The notes: generated from the sequence alone by a model not told the origin. Counted from the stretch's first letter, positions 17,996 to 27,694 are shown. The stretch: DNA of 64,000 nt from Paenarthrobacter sp. (GCA_031179305.1 JAPSHX010000002.1:323053-387052); one strand, 5' to 3'. Numbers and translations: made by a program.

Positions 17996-19081
17996 CTAGG
18001 AGGTCTCTCGGGTTCCACGGCCGCCAAGGGCACGTGTCACGTCGCCGGCCTTCTTCAAAGTGGCCCGCAGTTCCTTGGGAAGCGAGAAAAGCAGGTCTTC
18101 CTCTGCCGTCACCACTTCCTGGACCTCGCCGTAACCGTAGTCGGCCAGAAGCCGCAGAACATCCTTGACCAATACTTCAGGTACAGAAGCGCCGGAGGTC
18201 ACACCCACGGTGGCAACGCCCTCGAACCAGGACTCATCCACTTCATTGGCGAAGTCCACTCGGTACGAGCTCTTAGCACCATATTCGAGGGCTACCTCAA
18301 CCAATCGCACAGAATTGGACGAGTTGGCCGAACCCACAACGATAACGAGGTCAGCCTGCGGTGCGATCTTCTTAATGGCCACCTGACGGTTTGTGGTGGC
18401 GTAGCAAATGTCATCGCTGGGCGGATCCTGCAGCGTGGGGAACCGGTCCTTAAGGAGGCGAACCGTCTCCATGGTTTCGTCCACACTGAGAGTGGTCTGC
18501 GAAAGCCAGATGGTCTTCTCCGGATCCCGCACGGTGACCTTGTCTACCTCGTGCGGTCCGTTGATGATCTGGATATGCTCCGGGGCCTCACCGGCGGTTC
18601 CTTCGACTTCCTCATGGCCTTCATGGCCGATGAGCAGGATGTCGTAGTCTTCCTTGGCGAAGCGCACAGCTTCCTTGTGGACTTTAGTCACCAGTGGGCA
18701 CGTCGCGTCGATGGTGCGCAGTCCGCGGTCCTCGGCTGATTGGACCACTGCAGGAGAGACACCGTGTGCCGAGAAGATGACCAGGGCACCTTCGGGAACC
18801 TCGTCGGTCTCCTCGACGAAGATGGCTCCTTGTTCCTCGAGGGAACTGACCACGTGCACGTTGTGAACGATCTGCTTGCGCACATAAACGGGAGGGCCGT
18901 AGTGCTCCAGGGCCTTCTCCACAGCAATGACAGCCCGGTCCACGCCGGCGCAATAACCGCGGGGAGCCGCCAACAGAACCTTCTTGGGGCCCGTGACGGG
19001 CGCCGCTGCCTGAACCTCTTCCGGGGAACGGCGTCTACGGGGCACCGTGGGCATAGGAATGGAAACTGCTGTGCTGGTCAT
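17996..19081 (-). CDS. ispH: 4-hydroxy-3-methylbut-2-enyl diphosphate reductase
   Basis: Final step of the MEP isoprenoid pathway, giving IPP and DMAPP. A 361-residue cytosolic Fe-S enzyme. The three cluster cysteines sit in [21 protein letters not shown] and [10 protein letters not shown], and the HGVSP and [11 protein letters not shown] motifs are present. An N-terminal extension of about 30 residues precedes the core, common in Actinobacteria. ATG 19081. It is followed by a strong terminator. Confidence 0.96.
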   Translation of the reverse strand: MTSTAVSIPMPTVPRRRRSPEEVQAAAPVTGPKKVLLAAPRGYCAGVDRAVIAVEKALEHYGPPVYVRKQIVHNVHVVSSLEEQGAIFVEETDEVPEGALVIFSAHGVSPAVVQSAEDRGLRTIDATCPLVTKVHKEAVRFAKEDYDILLIGHEGHEEVEGTAGEAPEHIQIINGPHEVDKVTVRDPEKTIWLSQTTLSVDETMETVRLLKDRFPTLQDPPSDDICYATTNRQVAIKKIAPQADLVIVVGSANSSNSVRLVEVALEYGAKSSYRVDFANEVDESWFEGVATVGVTSGASVPEVLVKDVLRLLADYGYGEVQEVVTAEEDLLFSLPKELRATLKKAGDVTRALGGRGTRETS

Positions 19082-19089
19082 TCCTCCAT

Positions 19090-19133
19090 GCTACCGGGCC
19101 GGACTTTGCCTCCCTGCTATCGGGCAGGACTTT
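19090..19133. repeat. Imperfect direct repeat upstream of ispH
   Basis: Two 18-bp copies (19090-19107 and 19116-19133) of GCTAYCGGGCMGGACTTT differing at two positions, 26 bp apart. The right copy runs into the stop codon of the neighbouring membrane-protein gene. It could be a short duplication or a paired regulator site for ispH. Confidence 0.5.
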
Positions 19134-19995
19134 AGCTGCTGGCCGAACGTGACCCTCGTCGCCCTGACACAACGGAAGCTATGACGCCGACCACAAAGAC
19201 TCCACCGGACGCCACCGCTGCCATGAGGATCCACTCCCCGAAGCCCGTCCTGGCTGCTGTGAGGAACTCCTGTTTGAACAGCTCAGCCACACCATTGGCG
19301 CTGGACAGCTTGCCAACCGCTCCGCCGGCAAGGTCCGCCCCGGCCGTCCAGAGAGCAGCGAGTGCCAAGCCGCCCAGTCCGAGGAAGACCAGCACCAAGG
19401 ACCGCCGGCGTGCGGCGACAAGCGCCAGGAGCACGGATATCAGGGCACCGAGTGCGGCTACCCACCACAGGGGCGCGAATGCCGCCACCCGCTCCACCAG
19501 TTGGCGGTGGGAGGGCTCCCCCAAAGACACCAGACTTTCCGCTGGAACATCAATCCGAATCCTGGTGGCCTCGGCGAAATGATCACGAATGAGCCGAACC
19601 AAAGGGCTGATATCAAGGACCAGGGCAGTGGTGGTGGCGGCCTCCTCAGGTTGGTTCGCTGCGCCGAAGTTCAACCTGTGACTGTTGCGTACTGTCTCTT
19701 CCCACGCTTGAGGGTAGTCGCTCCACGATTGCATGCCCGATGCAGCGCTGCGGAGCGCGTCGGCCGCCAAGGACTGGATAGGTCCTGGAAGATCCACGGA
19801 GGACTCGAAGGTTCCAACAGCGGCCGCGGCCAGGCGGTCTTGGAATTCCGGATCGTTGCCTAGTTCACCTGCTATGCGGACAAAGCCCTCTTCTTTGACG
19901 ATGTTCTGGTCAACCCACGCCATTGGAACGGCCACGGCGGTGAGGAGTACGGCGAGGATCACTCCCAATGCTGAAACAAAAGTACGCAAGGTCAT
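19132..19995 (-). CDS. Conserved actinobacterial membrane protein, function unknown
   Basis: A 287-residue protein with an N-terminal helix (about 7-27), an extracytoplasmic domain of about 130 residues, then three helices (about 177-195, 198-217 and 248-272) and a basic C terminus. No catalytic motif is recognised. The pattern VPMAWVDQNIVKEEGFVRIA after the first helix occurs in similar actinobacterial membrane proteins. Same strand as ispH with a 50-bp gap, so co-transcription is possible. It is divergent from xseA. Confidence 0.65.
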   Translation of the reverse strand: MTLRTFVSALGVILAVLLTAVAVPMAWVDQNIVKEEGFVRIAGELGNDPEFQDRLAAAAVGTFESSVDLPGPIQSLAADALRSAASGMQSWSDYPQAWEETVRNSHRLNFGAANQPEEAATTTALVLDISPLVRLIRDHFAEATRIRIDVPAESLVSLGEPSHRQLVERVAAFAPLWWVAALGALISVLLALVAARRRSLVLVFLGLGGLALAALWTAGADLAGGAVGKLSSANGVAELFKQEFLTAARTGFGEWILMAAVASGGVFVVGVIASVVSGRRGSRSASS

Positions 19996-20177
19996 CCTCA
20001 GGCTCGGGGGCTATGGCACCATCCTAGGTCTGTCCACATGGCAGAAAAAATGTCGGAGGCGTCGCCCAAGCTATGGATAGAGTTGGAAGGCCGGTTGGCA
20101 ACCACAGCCGCACCCCTGAGCGAGGACTATGACCATGCAGGAACAAACACGGCGACCGAACAAGGCATGGACTCCCC

Positions 20178-21455
20178 ATGTCCGCTGAAGCGACACCGGA
20201 ATCCACACTGCCGGGGACTGCCGCCGAAACCAGCCCGGACAATCCCTGGCCCCTCCAGTTGCTGTCCCGAAAGCTCAAAGCACACATAGAGCGGGCTCCG
20301 GCCGCGTGGATCGAGGGTCAGGTCATTGAACTGAACCGCCGGGGTGGTAATGCTTTTCTGACACTGCGTGATGTTGACGCAGAAATTTCACTACCGGCAT
20401 CGGTCTGGTCAACGGTGCTTGACCGCCAGAAGATACCCCTGGAACGGGGTTCCCGGGTGGTTGCCTTGGTCAAGGCGGACTTCTGGGTCAAGACCGGGCG
20501 CCTGAATATGTCGGTTAAGGACATTCGTCCGGTAGGGCTCGGTGACCTGCTGGCAAGGATTGAGCGGCTGCGCCAAGCATTGGCCGCAGAGGGCCTGTTC
20601 GCAGATTCCCGGAAGCGCAAGCTCCCGCTTCTCCCCCACCGCATTGGCCTGATCACCGGTCGGGATTCCGATGCCAAGAAGGACGTCCTTCGCAATGCAG
20701 CGTTGCGTTGGCCCGCAGTTGAGTTTGACGTTCGCGAAGTGGCTGTCCAAGGCAACACCGCCGTTTCGCAGATCATCGCGGCCCTAAAGAAACTGGATGC
20801 CGACCCCCACGTGGATGTCATTGTCCTCGCCCGCGGTGGCGGCGCGCTGGAAGATCTCCTGCCTTTCAGCAATGAAGACCTCATTCGAGCCGTCTCGGCA
20901 GCGACCACTCCGATTGTTAGTGCGATCGGCCATGAAGCCGACCGTCCGATTCTGGACGATGTGGCGGACTTACGTGCGTCAACGCCCACTGACGCGGCCA
21001 AGCGCATAGTTCCGGACGTGGCCGAAGAACTGGCCATGGTTCGGCAAGCCCGGGACCATCTCCGCCGAAGTATCAGCCGCATGGTGGACCGGGAGACGGA
21101 TCGACTTCATGCGCTGAGATCGCGGCCCGTATTGGCCACTCCTGCTTCAATGGTGGACGCCCGCTCCGAAGACATCCACCGCTTGCAGCGCAGGACCCAT
21201 TCAGCGGTCAGCACCGCGGTCCTCAGGGCGTTGGACCAAGTCCACCACTTGCGTGCACAGGTCCGTGCCCTCTCACCCCAAAAAACACTGGACCGCGGTT
21301 ATGCCGTTGTGCAGCTCCTCGGCGAGGACCAGGTGGGGCACCACGTGGTGAGCAGCCCAGAGGAAGCACCAGACCGGACGCCGCTGAGTATCCGCGTAGC
21401 TGAGGGCCGTTTCAGAGCTGTCTCAGCCGGCCAAGGACAACTCGTCGAACACTAA
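20178..21455 (+). CDS. xseA: Exodeoxyribonuclease VII large subunit
   Basis: A 425-residue large subunit of the single-strand exonuclease. The N-terminal OB-fold (about 30-125) carries VEGxV-like AAWIEGQVIELNRR. The catalytic region contains GLITGRDSDAKKDVLRN, VLARGGGALEDLLPF and AIGHEADRPILDDVADLRASTPTDAA, all hallmarks of XseA, and the C-terminal helical part ends with LDRGYAVV. ATG 20178 has a weak AAGG. XseB follows 40 bp downstream in an operon. Confidence 0.96.
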   Translation: MSAEATPESTLPGTAAETSPDNPWPLQLLSRKLKAHIERAPAAWIEGQVIELNRRGGNAFLTLRDVDAEISLPASVWSTVLDRQKIPLERGSRVVALVKADFWVKTGRLNMSVKDIRPVGLGDLLARIERLRQALAAEGLFADSRKRKLPLLPHRIGLITGRDSDAKKDVLRNAALRWPAVEFDVREVAVQGNTAVSQIIAALKKLDADPHVDVIVLARGGGALEDLLPFSNEDLIRAVSAATTPIVSAIGHEADRPILDDVADLRASTPTDAAKRIVPDVAEELAMVRQARDHLRRSISRMVDRETDRLHALRSRPVLATPASMVDARSEDIHRLQRRTHSAVSTAVLRALDQVHHLRAQVRALSPQKTLDRGYAVVQLLGEDQVGHHVVSSPEEAPDRTPLSIRVAEGRFRAVSAGQGQLVEH

Positions 21456-21495
21456 GACTGCTGAAACCACCGCCACCACCACATCAAAGGACATC

Positions 21496-21747
21496 ATGAC
21501 TGAGAACAATCCAACGGCACCGGATACCCTGGACAGCTTGAGCTACGAGGAAGCCCGCGAACAACTCGTGGCCGTAGTAGGGCGCTTGGAGGCCGGCGGT
21601 GCCAGCCTGGAAGAATCACTGGCGCTCTGGGAGCGTGGCGAGGCACTGGCCAAACGCTGCGAGGACTGGCTTGAGGGCGCACGCAAGCGTCTGGCCACGG
21701 CCCGTGATGCAAGCAGCGACGGCGGTGCTGCCGCCGGCTCCGACTGA
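21496..21747 (+). CDS. xseB: Exodeoxyribonuclease VII small subunit
   Basis: An 83-residue helical partner of XseA. LSYEEAREQLVAVVGRLEAG and LEESLALWERGEALAKRCEDW are the family's conserved two-helix core. AAAGGA precedes ATG 21496. The C terminus is a loose Ala/Gly/Asp tail. The gene converges on the PPK2 gene, with 19 bp between stops. Confidence 0.95.
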   Translation: MTENNPTAPDTLDSLSYEEAREQLVAVVGRLEAGGASLEESLALWERGEALAKRCEDWLEGARKRLATARDASSDGGAAAGSD

Positions 21748-21766
21748 TATCCCTGATGGAGGCGGC

Positions 21767-22618
21767 TTAGGACTCCACCACGAGGGCGCGCTCAGCGGCG
21801 ACATCAAAGTCGGCTTTGGGCCACTCCAGCTGCATACCACCCAGGGCATCCAACAGCAGTTGCTGGACGGCGATGCGGGCGTACCACTTCTTGTTGGCGG
21901 GCACCACGTGCCAAGGTGCGATGTCGGTTGACGTTTTCTCGAACGCAGTGCTGTACGCGTCCATGTAGTCATCCCAGTACGCACGTTCCGCGAGGTCGCC
22001 GCGACTGTATTTCCAGTGCTTACCGGGATCGTCCAAGCGGGCGATAAGACGCTTTTTCTGCTCGTCCTTGCTAATGTTGAGCATGACTTTGACGATGGTG
22101 GTTCCCTGCTCGTGGAGACGTGACTCGAAGTCGTTGATCGCTGCGTACCGGCGCTCCAGTTCGCCAGCGTCAGCCCAGCCATGGACGCGGTGGATCAGGA
22201 CGTCCTCGTACTGTGAACGATCAAAAACACCCACCATTCCGGCGGCAGGGGCTTGTTTTTCGATCCGCCAGAGGAAGTCGTGCGATTTTTCTTCGTCCGT
22301 CGGCGCCTTGAAAGCGGTCAGCTGCACGCCTTGCGGGTCCATGGCTCCTACAACGTGGCTGACAATGCCGCCTTTGCCCGCAGTATCCATGGCTTGAAGA
22401 ATGAGCAGGAGCCGCTTGGGGCTACCGAATTTCCCTTCTGCAAAGAGTTTCTCCTGCAGTTCCGCAAGGCGCGCGTCCTGGGCGGCCAGCAGCGCCTGGC
22501 CGTCAGCTTTGACGCCCGTATAGCCGGGGGTGGATTCAGGGTCTACGCCTGCCAACGAAAACCCCGACCCCACCCTCAGTACTTCGGCCGGACTTTTGGC
22601 GAACTCAACTGCAGCCAT
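21767..22618 (-). CDS. ppk2: Polyphosphate kinase 2 family protein
   Basis: A 283-residue phosphotransferase of the PPK2 family, which moves phosphate between polyphosphate and nucleotides. Walker A appears as MDTAGKGG, Walker B as GVFDRSQYEDVL, and the basic lid region contains KKRLIARLDDPGKHWKYS. The shape is closest to class III-like members, so AMP/ADP phosphorylation from polyphosphate is plausible but inferred. ATG 22618 fits AAAGG better than ATG 22624, which would sit almost on it. Confidence 0.88.
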   Translation of the reverse strand: MAAVEFAKSPAEVLRVGSGFSLAGVDPESTPGYTGVKADGQALLAAQDARLAELQEKLFAEGKFGSPKRLLLILQAMDTAGKGGIVSHVVGAMDPQGVQLTAFKAPTDEEKSHDFLWRIEKQAPAAGMVGVFDRSQYEDVLIHRVHGWADAGELERRYAAINDFESRLHEQGTTIVKVMLNISKDEQKKRLIARLDDPGKHWKYSRGDLAERAYWDDYMDAYSTAFEKTSTDIAPWHVVPANKKWYARIAVQQLLLDALGGMQLEWPKADFDVAAERALVVES

Positions 22619-22671
22619 TGGCATGCCTTTCTGCCCGGCCGCGCCCCCGTGGCGCGGCTATGGACCTCAGG

Positions 22672-23892
22672 CTAGTTGCCCGGGTACCTCGACAGGAAGT
22701 CCGCCATGCGACCAATGGCTTCTTCGATGTCCTTGACGTTGGGCAAGGTGACCATTCGGAAGTGATCCGGACGAACCCAGTTGAACGCGCGCCCATGGGA
22801 GACCAAGATTTTCTGTTCTTTCAACAGGTCCAGGACAAACTTCTCATCATCCCTGATGTGGTACACCTCTGGGTCCAACTTCGGGAACAGATACAGGGCG
22901 CCCCTGGCCTGCTGGGTGCTGACACCGGGGATGGCGTTCAGGAGGTCGTACGCCTTGTTGCGCTGCTCCAGGAGCCTGCCGCCGGGAAGGATGAGATCGT
23001 TGATGCTCTGGTAGCCGCCGAGCGCGGTTTGGATGGCGTGCTGTGCAGGTACGTTGGCGCACAAGCGCATGTTCGCCAGGAGGTTGATGCCCTCGAGGTA
23101 ATCGGCGGCGTCCTTCTTGGGCCCGGAGATCGCCATCCAACCCGCGCGGTAGCCGCAGACGCGGTAGGCCTTGGACAGGCCACTGAACGTCAGGCACAGG
23201 ACGTCATCACCGGTAAGCCCGGCGAGGTTAACGTGAACTGCGTCTTCGTAGAGGATCTTCTCGTAGATTTCGTCAGCGAAGAGAACCAGTCCATGCTTCT
23301 CTGCCAACGCGACTATCTTCTTGAGGGTCTCCTCCGGGTAGACGGCGCCGGTGGGGTTGTTGGGGTTGATCACCACAATGCCCTTGGTCCGCGGCGTGAT
23401 CTTGGATTTCAAGTCCTCAAGATCGGGCTGCCATCCGGACTCTTCGTCGCAGAGGTAGTGCACGGGGCGGCCGCCGGCAAGTGCCACGGAAGCCGTCCAC
23501 AGCGGGTAGTCCGGCGTGGGAATCAGCACTTCATCACCGTCGTCCAAGAGCGCCATGAGGGACATGGTGATGAGCTCACTGACACCGTTGCCGAGGTAGA
23601 TGTCGTCGACGTGGATGTTCTGGATGCCGCGCGTTTGGTAATACTGCGAGACGGCGGTCCTGGCCGAGAAGATGCCACGGGAATCGCTGTAGCCCTGGGC
23701 GTTGGGCAGGTGGCGGATCATGTCCACCAAGATGGCGTCAGGCGCTTCAAAGCCAAAAGGGGCCGGGTTTCCGATGTTCAGTTTGAGGATCCGGTGACCC
23801 TCCGCTTCCATTTGCTGGGCGGCCTGAAGGATCGGTCCACGGATGTCGTAGAGGACATTATGAAGCTTGGTGGACTGTTTGAAATTCGCCAT
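22672..23892 (-). CDS. alaA: Alanine-type aminotransferase (AlaA/AspC-like)
   Basis: A 406-residue PLP-dependent class I aminotransferase. NPNNPTGAVYP, ADEIYEKILYED and the PLP lysine in SGLSKAYRVCGYRAGW match glutamate-pyruvate transaminases of the AlaA/AlaT group. It would interconvert alanine and pyruvate with glutamate. ATG 23892 lacks a strong ribosome site. It is monocistronic, behind the terminator of the betaine importer. Substrate is inferred by similarity to the group. Confidence 0.85.
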   Translation of the reverse strand: MANFKQSTKLHNVLYDIRGPILQAAQQMEAEGHRILKLNIGNPAPFGFEAPDAILVDMIRHLPNAQGYSDSRGIFSARTAVSQYYQTRGIQNIHVDDIYLGNGVSELITMSLMALLDDGDEVLIPTPDYPLWTASVALAGGRPVHYLCDEESGWQPDLEDLKSKITPRTKGIVVINPNNPTGAVYPEETLKKIVALAEKHGLVLFADEIYEKILYEDAVHVNLAGLTGDDVLCLTFSGLSKAYRVCGYRAGWMAISGPKKDAADYLEGINLLANMRLCANVPAQHAIQTALGGYQSINDLILPGGRLLEQRNKAYDLLNAIPGVSTQQARGALYLFPKLDPEVYHIRDDEKFVLDLLKEQKILVSHGRAFNWVRPDHFRMVTLPNVKDIEEAIGRMADFLSRYPGN

Positions 23893-23949
23893 CCCTCAAA
23901 TATGCCACACGGGTGATGGAGTTCAGCTGAGACTTGACTCACACATACG

Positions 23950-23993
23950 ACGACGGCGGTGACGGTCCCGCCCGGGTCCGTCACCGCCGTCGT
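23950..23993 (-). terminator. Terminator of the betaine ABC operon
   Basis: A perfect 16-bp stem (23950-23965 with 23978-23993) and a 12-base loop just after the ProX stop. GC-rich with no clear T run. Confidence 0.82.
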
Positions 23994-24012
23994 ACGCGGT
24001 TTTGTTCAGGTG

Positions 24013-24969
24013 TTACTTGACGATGCCTTTGTCCTTCAGCCATGCGGCTGCGGCATCCTTGGGCGACTGCTTCTGGTCGCCGCTTACTGCGCGGTTCAGG
24101 TTGATCAGGTCGTCGGTGGTAAGGATCTTGGAAACGTTGTTGAGCGCTTCCTTGGCCTTGTCCGTCATCTTGGCTTCCTTGACCAACGGCAGGACCTGCT
24201 GTGCCTTGAAGTTGTTCTTCGGATCTTCCAGGACGACGAGGTCGTTATCTGCGATGGACGGCGTGGTGGTGTAGATGTCCGCCACCTGAACCTTGTCCTC
24301 CAGGAGAGCCTGGAGGGTCAGGTTGCCACCGCCGTCGTTGAAGGGCTGCAGGCCCTTGAGCTCGCAACCATAGTTGGCCTTTAGTCCCGGGAAGCCGTAG
24401 GCACGGGTCTCGAACGTGGCCGGTGCAGCCATGGTGAAGTCCTTGCAGACCTTGGCCAGGTCCTCGATGGACTTCAGCTGGTATTTCTCCGCCGTGGCCT
24501 TGGTGACCACCATGGCGTCCTTGGACTCGGCCTTGGCCGGCTCCAGGACCGCGAGGCCTTCCGGAAGCTTGCCAGGGAGCGCCTTGTAGACGTCCTCGGC
24601 AGATACCTCAGTAGCCTCCGTGTCCACGTAGGAGAGAAGGTTGCCGGAGTAATCCGGAACGAGGTCCACGGAGCCGTCCTGGACGGCCTTGAAGTAGATC
24701 TCGCGCGAGCCTATGTTCGGCTTGGATGTGGCAGTGAGACCAGCCGCGTTGAGGGCGCCAACATAAATCTCTGCGATGACCTGGCTCTCCGGGAAGTCTG
24801 CGGAACCAACCACCAGTGAGCCTCCCTCGGTGGAACCGCCGGGTGCCGCGGTGGAGGGCGTGGCCAAGGGGCTGCCGCCGCATGCGCTCAAGGCGAGGGC
24901 CACACCCAGTCCAGCGGCGAGGCCGCCAAGACCACGGCGCGTAAGGGTCATGGGGACGGGGTTTTTCAT
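24013..24969 (-). CDS. proX: Glycine betaine/choline-type ABC transporter binding lipoprotein
   Basis: A 318-residue receptor of the OpuAC/ProX family. The signal peptide has a twin-arginine-like TRRG near the N terminus and a lipobox LSACG (Cys30). The body contains VGSADFPESQVIAEIYVGAL and KPNIGSREIYFKAVQDGSVD, typical of quaternary-amine receptors. ATG 24969 is preceded by AAGGAGG and overlaps the upstream permease stop by 4 bp. Ligand (betaine, choline or carnitine) is inferred. Confidence 0.9.
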   Translation of the reverse strand: MKNPVPMTLTRRGLGGLAAGLGVALALSACGGSPLATPSTAAPGGSTEGGSLVVGSADFPESQVIAEIYVGALNAAGLTATSKPNIGSREIYFKAVQDGSVDLVPDYSGNLLSYVDTEATEVSAEDVYKALPGKLPEGLAVLEPAKAESKDAMVVTKATAEKYQLKSIEDLAKVCKDFTMAAPATFETRAYGFPGLKANYGCELKGLQPFNDGGGNLTLQALLEDKVQVADIYTTTPSIADNDLVVLEDPKNNFKAQQVLPLVKEAKMTDKAKEALNNVSKILTTDDLINLNRAVSGDQKQSPKDAAAAWLKDKGIVK

Positions 24970-25709
24970 GGTGTACCTCCTTGAACGGCAGCCCCGGCAG
25001 GAACCGCGGCTGTGAGATCGTCGGCTGCCTTCTGGCGACCGCTTGAGTCGAGGGTCAGGCCGGGCGAGACGACAAGCCTCTGCACGCCGGCCAGGATCAG
25101 GTCCACTGCGATGGCCAACCCGGCGATGAGCAGGGAGCCTCCGAGCATTCTTGGGAAATCCTGCAGGACGAGGCCGTCGAACAAGTATCGGCCAAGCCCA
25201 CCCAACGGCAGGTAGGCAACCACAGAGACTGTTGCGATGACCTGCAGAACCGCGGTCCGGATACCGCCGAACATCACCTGCAGTCCGTTGGGCAGTTCCA
25301 CGCGGAACAGGATCTGAAGTTCGCTCATGCCCATGGCCCGGGCAGCGTCCACCACCGTGGCATCAACACTGGAAATGCCGGCATAGGTCCCGGCCAGAAG
25401 CGGCGGCACTGTGAGGATGACCAGCGCCCACACTGGAGGCATCAAGCCACTGCCGGCGAGCAACGCGAAAAGGACCAGCAAACCGAGCGTCGGGAGGGCA
25501 CGCAATGCTCCGGCGACAGCCACTGCGACAACGCGGCCGCGCCCGGTGTGCCCGATGTAGAGACCGATTGGCACTGCAATGGCGGCGGCGATAAGTAGCA
25601 CCAGTGCGCTGTACTGCAGGTGCTCCAGCAAGCGGGTGGGGATTCCACCGCTGCCGGTCCAGTTCCTGAAGTTTGTCAGCCAGGCAATGGTTTCAGCAAA
25701 GATGTTCAT
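24966..25709 (-). CDS. proW: Betaine ABC transporter permease 1
   Basis: A 247-residue OpuBB/ProW-type permease with about five membrane helices and the EAA-like segment DAARAMGMSELQILFRVELPNGLQVMFG region. It ends with an Ala/Gly-rich cytoplasmic tail. ATG 25709 overlaps the preceding permease stop by 4 bp, and its own stop overlaps proX, indicating tight translational coupling. Confidence 0.9.
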   Translation of the reverse strand: MNIFAETIAWLTNFRNWTGSGGIPTRLLEHLQYSALVLLIAAAIAVPIGLYIGHTGRGRVVAVAVAGALRALPTLGLLVLFALLAGSGLMPPVWALVILTVPPLLAGTYAGISSVDATVVDAARAMGMSELQILFRVELPNGLQVMFGGIRTAVLQVIATVSVVAYLPLGGLGRYLFDGLVLQDFPRMLGGSLLIAGLAIAVDLILAGVQRLVVSPGLTLDSSGRQKAADDLTAAVPAGAAVQGGTP

Positions 25710-26446
25710 GCGGACGCTCCCGGGTCGGGGCGGAGGCTAGCGTGCGGCTTCGCGGGTCCGGTTTTGGGCTCGGTGAGCAGGGCGTTGGCGTCCGGACGCG
25801 ACGAACTTCCACGTGCCGCGCGGGTCCATGGCGTCAAGAGCCGTTCCAAGACCACCAGAACTGCGTCCATCAGCAGGGCCAGCACCAGAATCGCGATGAT
25901 GCCCACCACAACTTCCGTAATGAACGTGCGTTGGAGGCCGTCAGTGAACAGAACCCCAAGGTTGCCCACACCAAGCAGGGCCGCCACGCTCACCAATGAG
26001 ATATTGCTGACTGACACCACTCGAAGTCCTGCGAACAGCACAGGCAAAGACAACGGAAGGTCCACCTGGAAGAAGCGGGCCAGGGGCTTGAAACCCATGG
26101 CAACGGCAGCGTTTCGGAGGTCATCATCCACGGAGTCGAAGGCGTCCATCGCGGCACGGACCAGCAATGCCACGGCGTAGATGGTCAGTGCCACCACCAC
26201 GTTCAGCGGATCCAGGATCCGCGTGCCGAGGATGGTGGGAAGAATGATGAAGAGGGCCAGTGAGGGAATGGTGTACAGCAATGAGGTTGCTGTTGCCACC
26301 ACTGACCTGAGCGTGCTGTTGCGCCTGGCCAGCTGGGCCAAGGGGACCGAAATCAGCAGGCCAAGGATCATGGGAATGATCGCGAGCACCATGTGCTGAC
26401 CGGCCAACCCCAGGACCATGCCACTGTTGGCAAGGAACCACTCCAT
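25706..26446 (-). CDS. Betaine ABC transporter permease 2
   Basis: A 246-residue permease of the same family with about five helices and the coupling segment AAVAMGFKPLARFFQVDLPL. The C-terminal 30 residues are polar. Start ATG 26446 shares its last base with the end of the ATPase gene. With permease 1 it forms the heterodimeric pore. Confidence 0.9.
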   Translation of the reverse strand: MEWFLANSGMVLGLAGQHMVLAIIPMILGLLISVPLAQLARRNSTLRSVVATATSLLYTIPSLALFIILPTILGTRILDPLNVVVALTIYAVALLVRAAMDAFDSVDDDLRNAAVAMGFKPLARFFQVDLPLSLPVLFAGLRVVSVSNISLVSVAALLGVGNLGVLFTDGLQRTFITEVVVGIIAILVLALLMDAVLVVLERLLTPWTRAARGSSSRPDANALLTEPKTGPAKPHASLRPDPGASA

Positions 26447-27540
26447 CAGGTGGCGTCCTCCCTGTGGTGCCGGACTTCTTCGATAAGTGCCAGGACTTCC
26501 GGCGCCTTCAGGACTCCGGCCACCCGGCCGTCGTCGTCAACCGCAACGCCGAGGCCCGACGGCGACGACAACGCTGCATCCAGCGCGCGGCGCAGCGTAT
26601 CTCCCTTGCGGAAGAGCGAACCTCCCGGAATCAACCCGGCACCATCCCGAGGTGAAGACCACCCCATTGGCCGGGAATCGTCGTCGACAACCAGCGCCCA
26701 CTCCCCCGATTGGCGGCCCGCGTGGTGGCCGTCGGAGGGACTCACCATGGTGACAGGGTGCAAGGTCACGGCGTCTGCGGCGTTGAAAGCAAGGTGTCGG
26801 AAGCCACGGTCGCGTCCTACGAAGGAGGCTACGAAGTCATTCGCAGGCGCCCGAAGAATCTCTTCCGGGGCCGCGTACTGCGCCAGTTTGCCCCCAACGG
26901 CGAAAACAGCCACTTTGTCGCCAAGAACAGTGGCTTCATCGATGTCGTGCGTGACAAACACAATGGTCTTGGCCAGTTCCCGCTGCAGACGCAGAAGTTC
27001 CTGCTGCAGTTCGTCACGGACCACAGGATCCACTGCGCTAAAAGGTTCGTCCATCAGCAGAACCGGTGGATCAGCAGCGAGCGCCCGGGCAACTCCGACG
27101 CGCTGCTGCTGACCACCCGAGAGCTGTGACGGGTATCGCTTGCCCAGGACGGAAGCCAGCCCGACGACGTCGAGCAGTTCCTCCGCGCGTTTCCGCGCAG
27201 CCGCCTTAGGTACGCCGTTGAGCCGTGGAACGGTGGCGATGTTGTCCAATACGGAACGGTGCGGAAGAAGGCCCGATGACTGCATGACGTAGCCCATGGA
27301 ACGGCGGAGCTTGGCCGCAGGAACCTGGGAGACATCCTCACCAGCAACGGTGATGGTTCCGCTGGTGGGCTCCACCATCCGGTTGATCATGCGCAGGGAA
27401 GTGGTTTTTCCGCAGCCCGAGGGACCAACGAACACGGTGATGGCGCCCTTGTCGATGGACATAGTGAGGGCATCCACCGCGGGTTGCCCGCCCTGGTATT
27501 GCTTGGTGACGCTCTTGAACTCAATCATGGCTTCAGCCAT
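26446..27540 (-). CDS. proV: Betaine ABC transporter ATPase with C-terminal CBS-like region
   Basis: A 364-residue ATPase: Walker A GPSGCGKTT near residue 39, signature LSGGQQQRVGVARAL, Walker B VLLMDEPFSAVD and FVTHDIDEA. After residue 260 a CBS-like pair is visible (ALVVDDDSRPMGW, then LGVAVDDDGRVAGVL), which in OpuA-type systems senses ionic strength. First gene of the operon; ATG 27540 or ATG 27528 are both possible. An osmotic role is inferred from the family. Confidence 0.9.
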   Translation of the reverse strand: MAEAMIEFKSVTKQYQGGQPAVDALTMSIDKGAITVFVGPSGCGKTTSLRMINRMVEPTSGTITVAGEDVSQVPAAKLRRSMGYVMQSSGLLPHRSVLDNIATVPRLNGVPKAAARKRAEELLDVVGLASVLGKRYPSQLSGGQQQRVGVARALAADPPVLLMDEPFSAVDPVVRDELQQELLRLQRELAKTIVFVTHDIDEATVLGDKVAVFAVGGKLAQYAAPEEILRAPANDFVASFVGRDRGFRHLAFNAADAVTLHPVTMVSPSDGHHAGRQSGEWALVVDDDSRPMGWSSPRDGAGLIPGGSLFRKGDTLRRALDAALSSPSGLGVAVDDDGRVAGVLKAPEVLALIEEVRHHREDAT

Positions 27541-27587
27541 ACCCGGGCTTACCTATCTGTGGTGGAGAACATCGGTAGAGCCAGATG

Positions 27588-27617
27588 ATCATATGCACTC
27601 TTATTACTTGGCTGCAA
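27588..27617 (-). promoter_or_regulatory. Sigma70-type promoter of the betaine operon
   Basis: Reading the minus strand, TTGCAG (27617-27612) and TATGAT (27593-27588) are separated by 18 bp, near-consensus for the main sigma factor. The -10 lies about 50 bp upstream of the ATPase start. Confidence 0.55.
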
Positions 27618-27694
27618 AGCAATCTTCACCCAGCGTAGCCAGCACCACCGACGATGTCAGCGCCGCCACGAGTTCCGTAATGAATCGGCAATGT

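Noticed and set aside
22618..23916. A 432-codon plus-strand frame opposite the alanine aminotransferase
   Set aside because: It mirrors the coding phase of the real gene, contains no recognisable domain and overlaps the whole aminotransferase.
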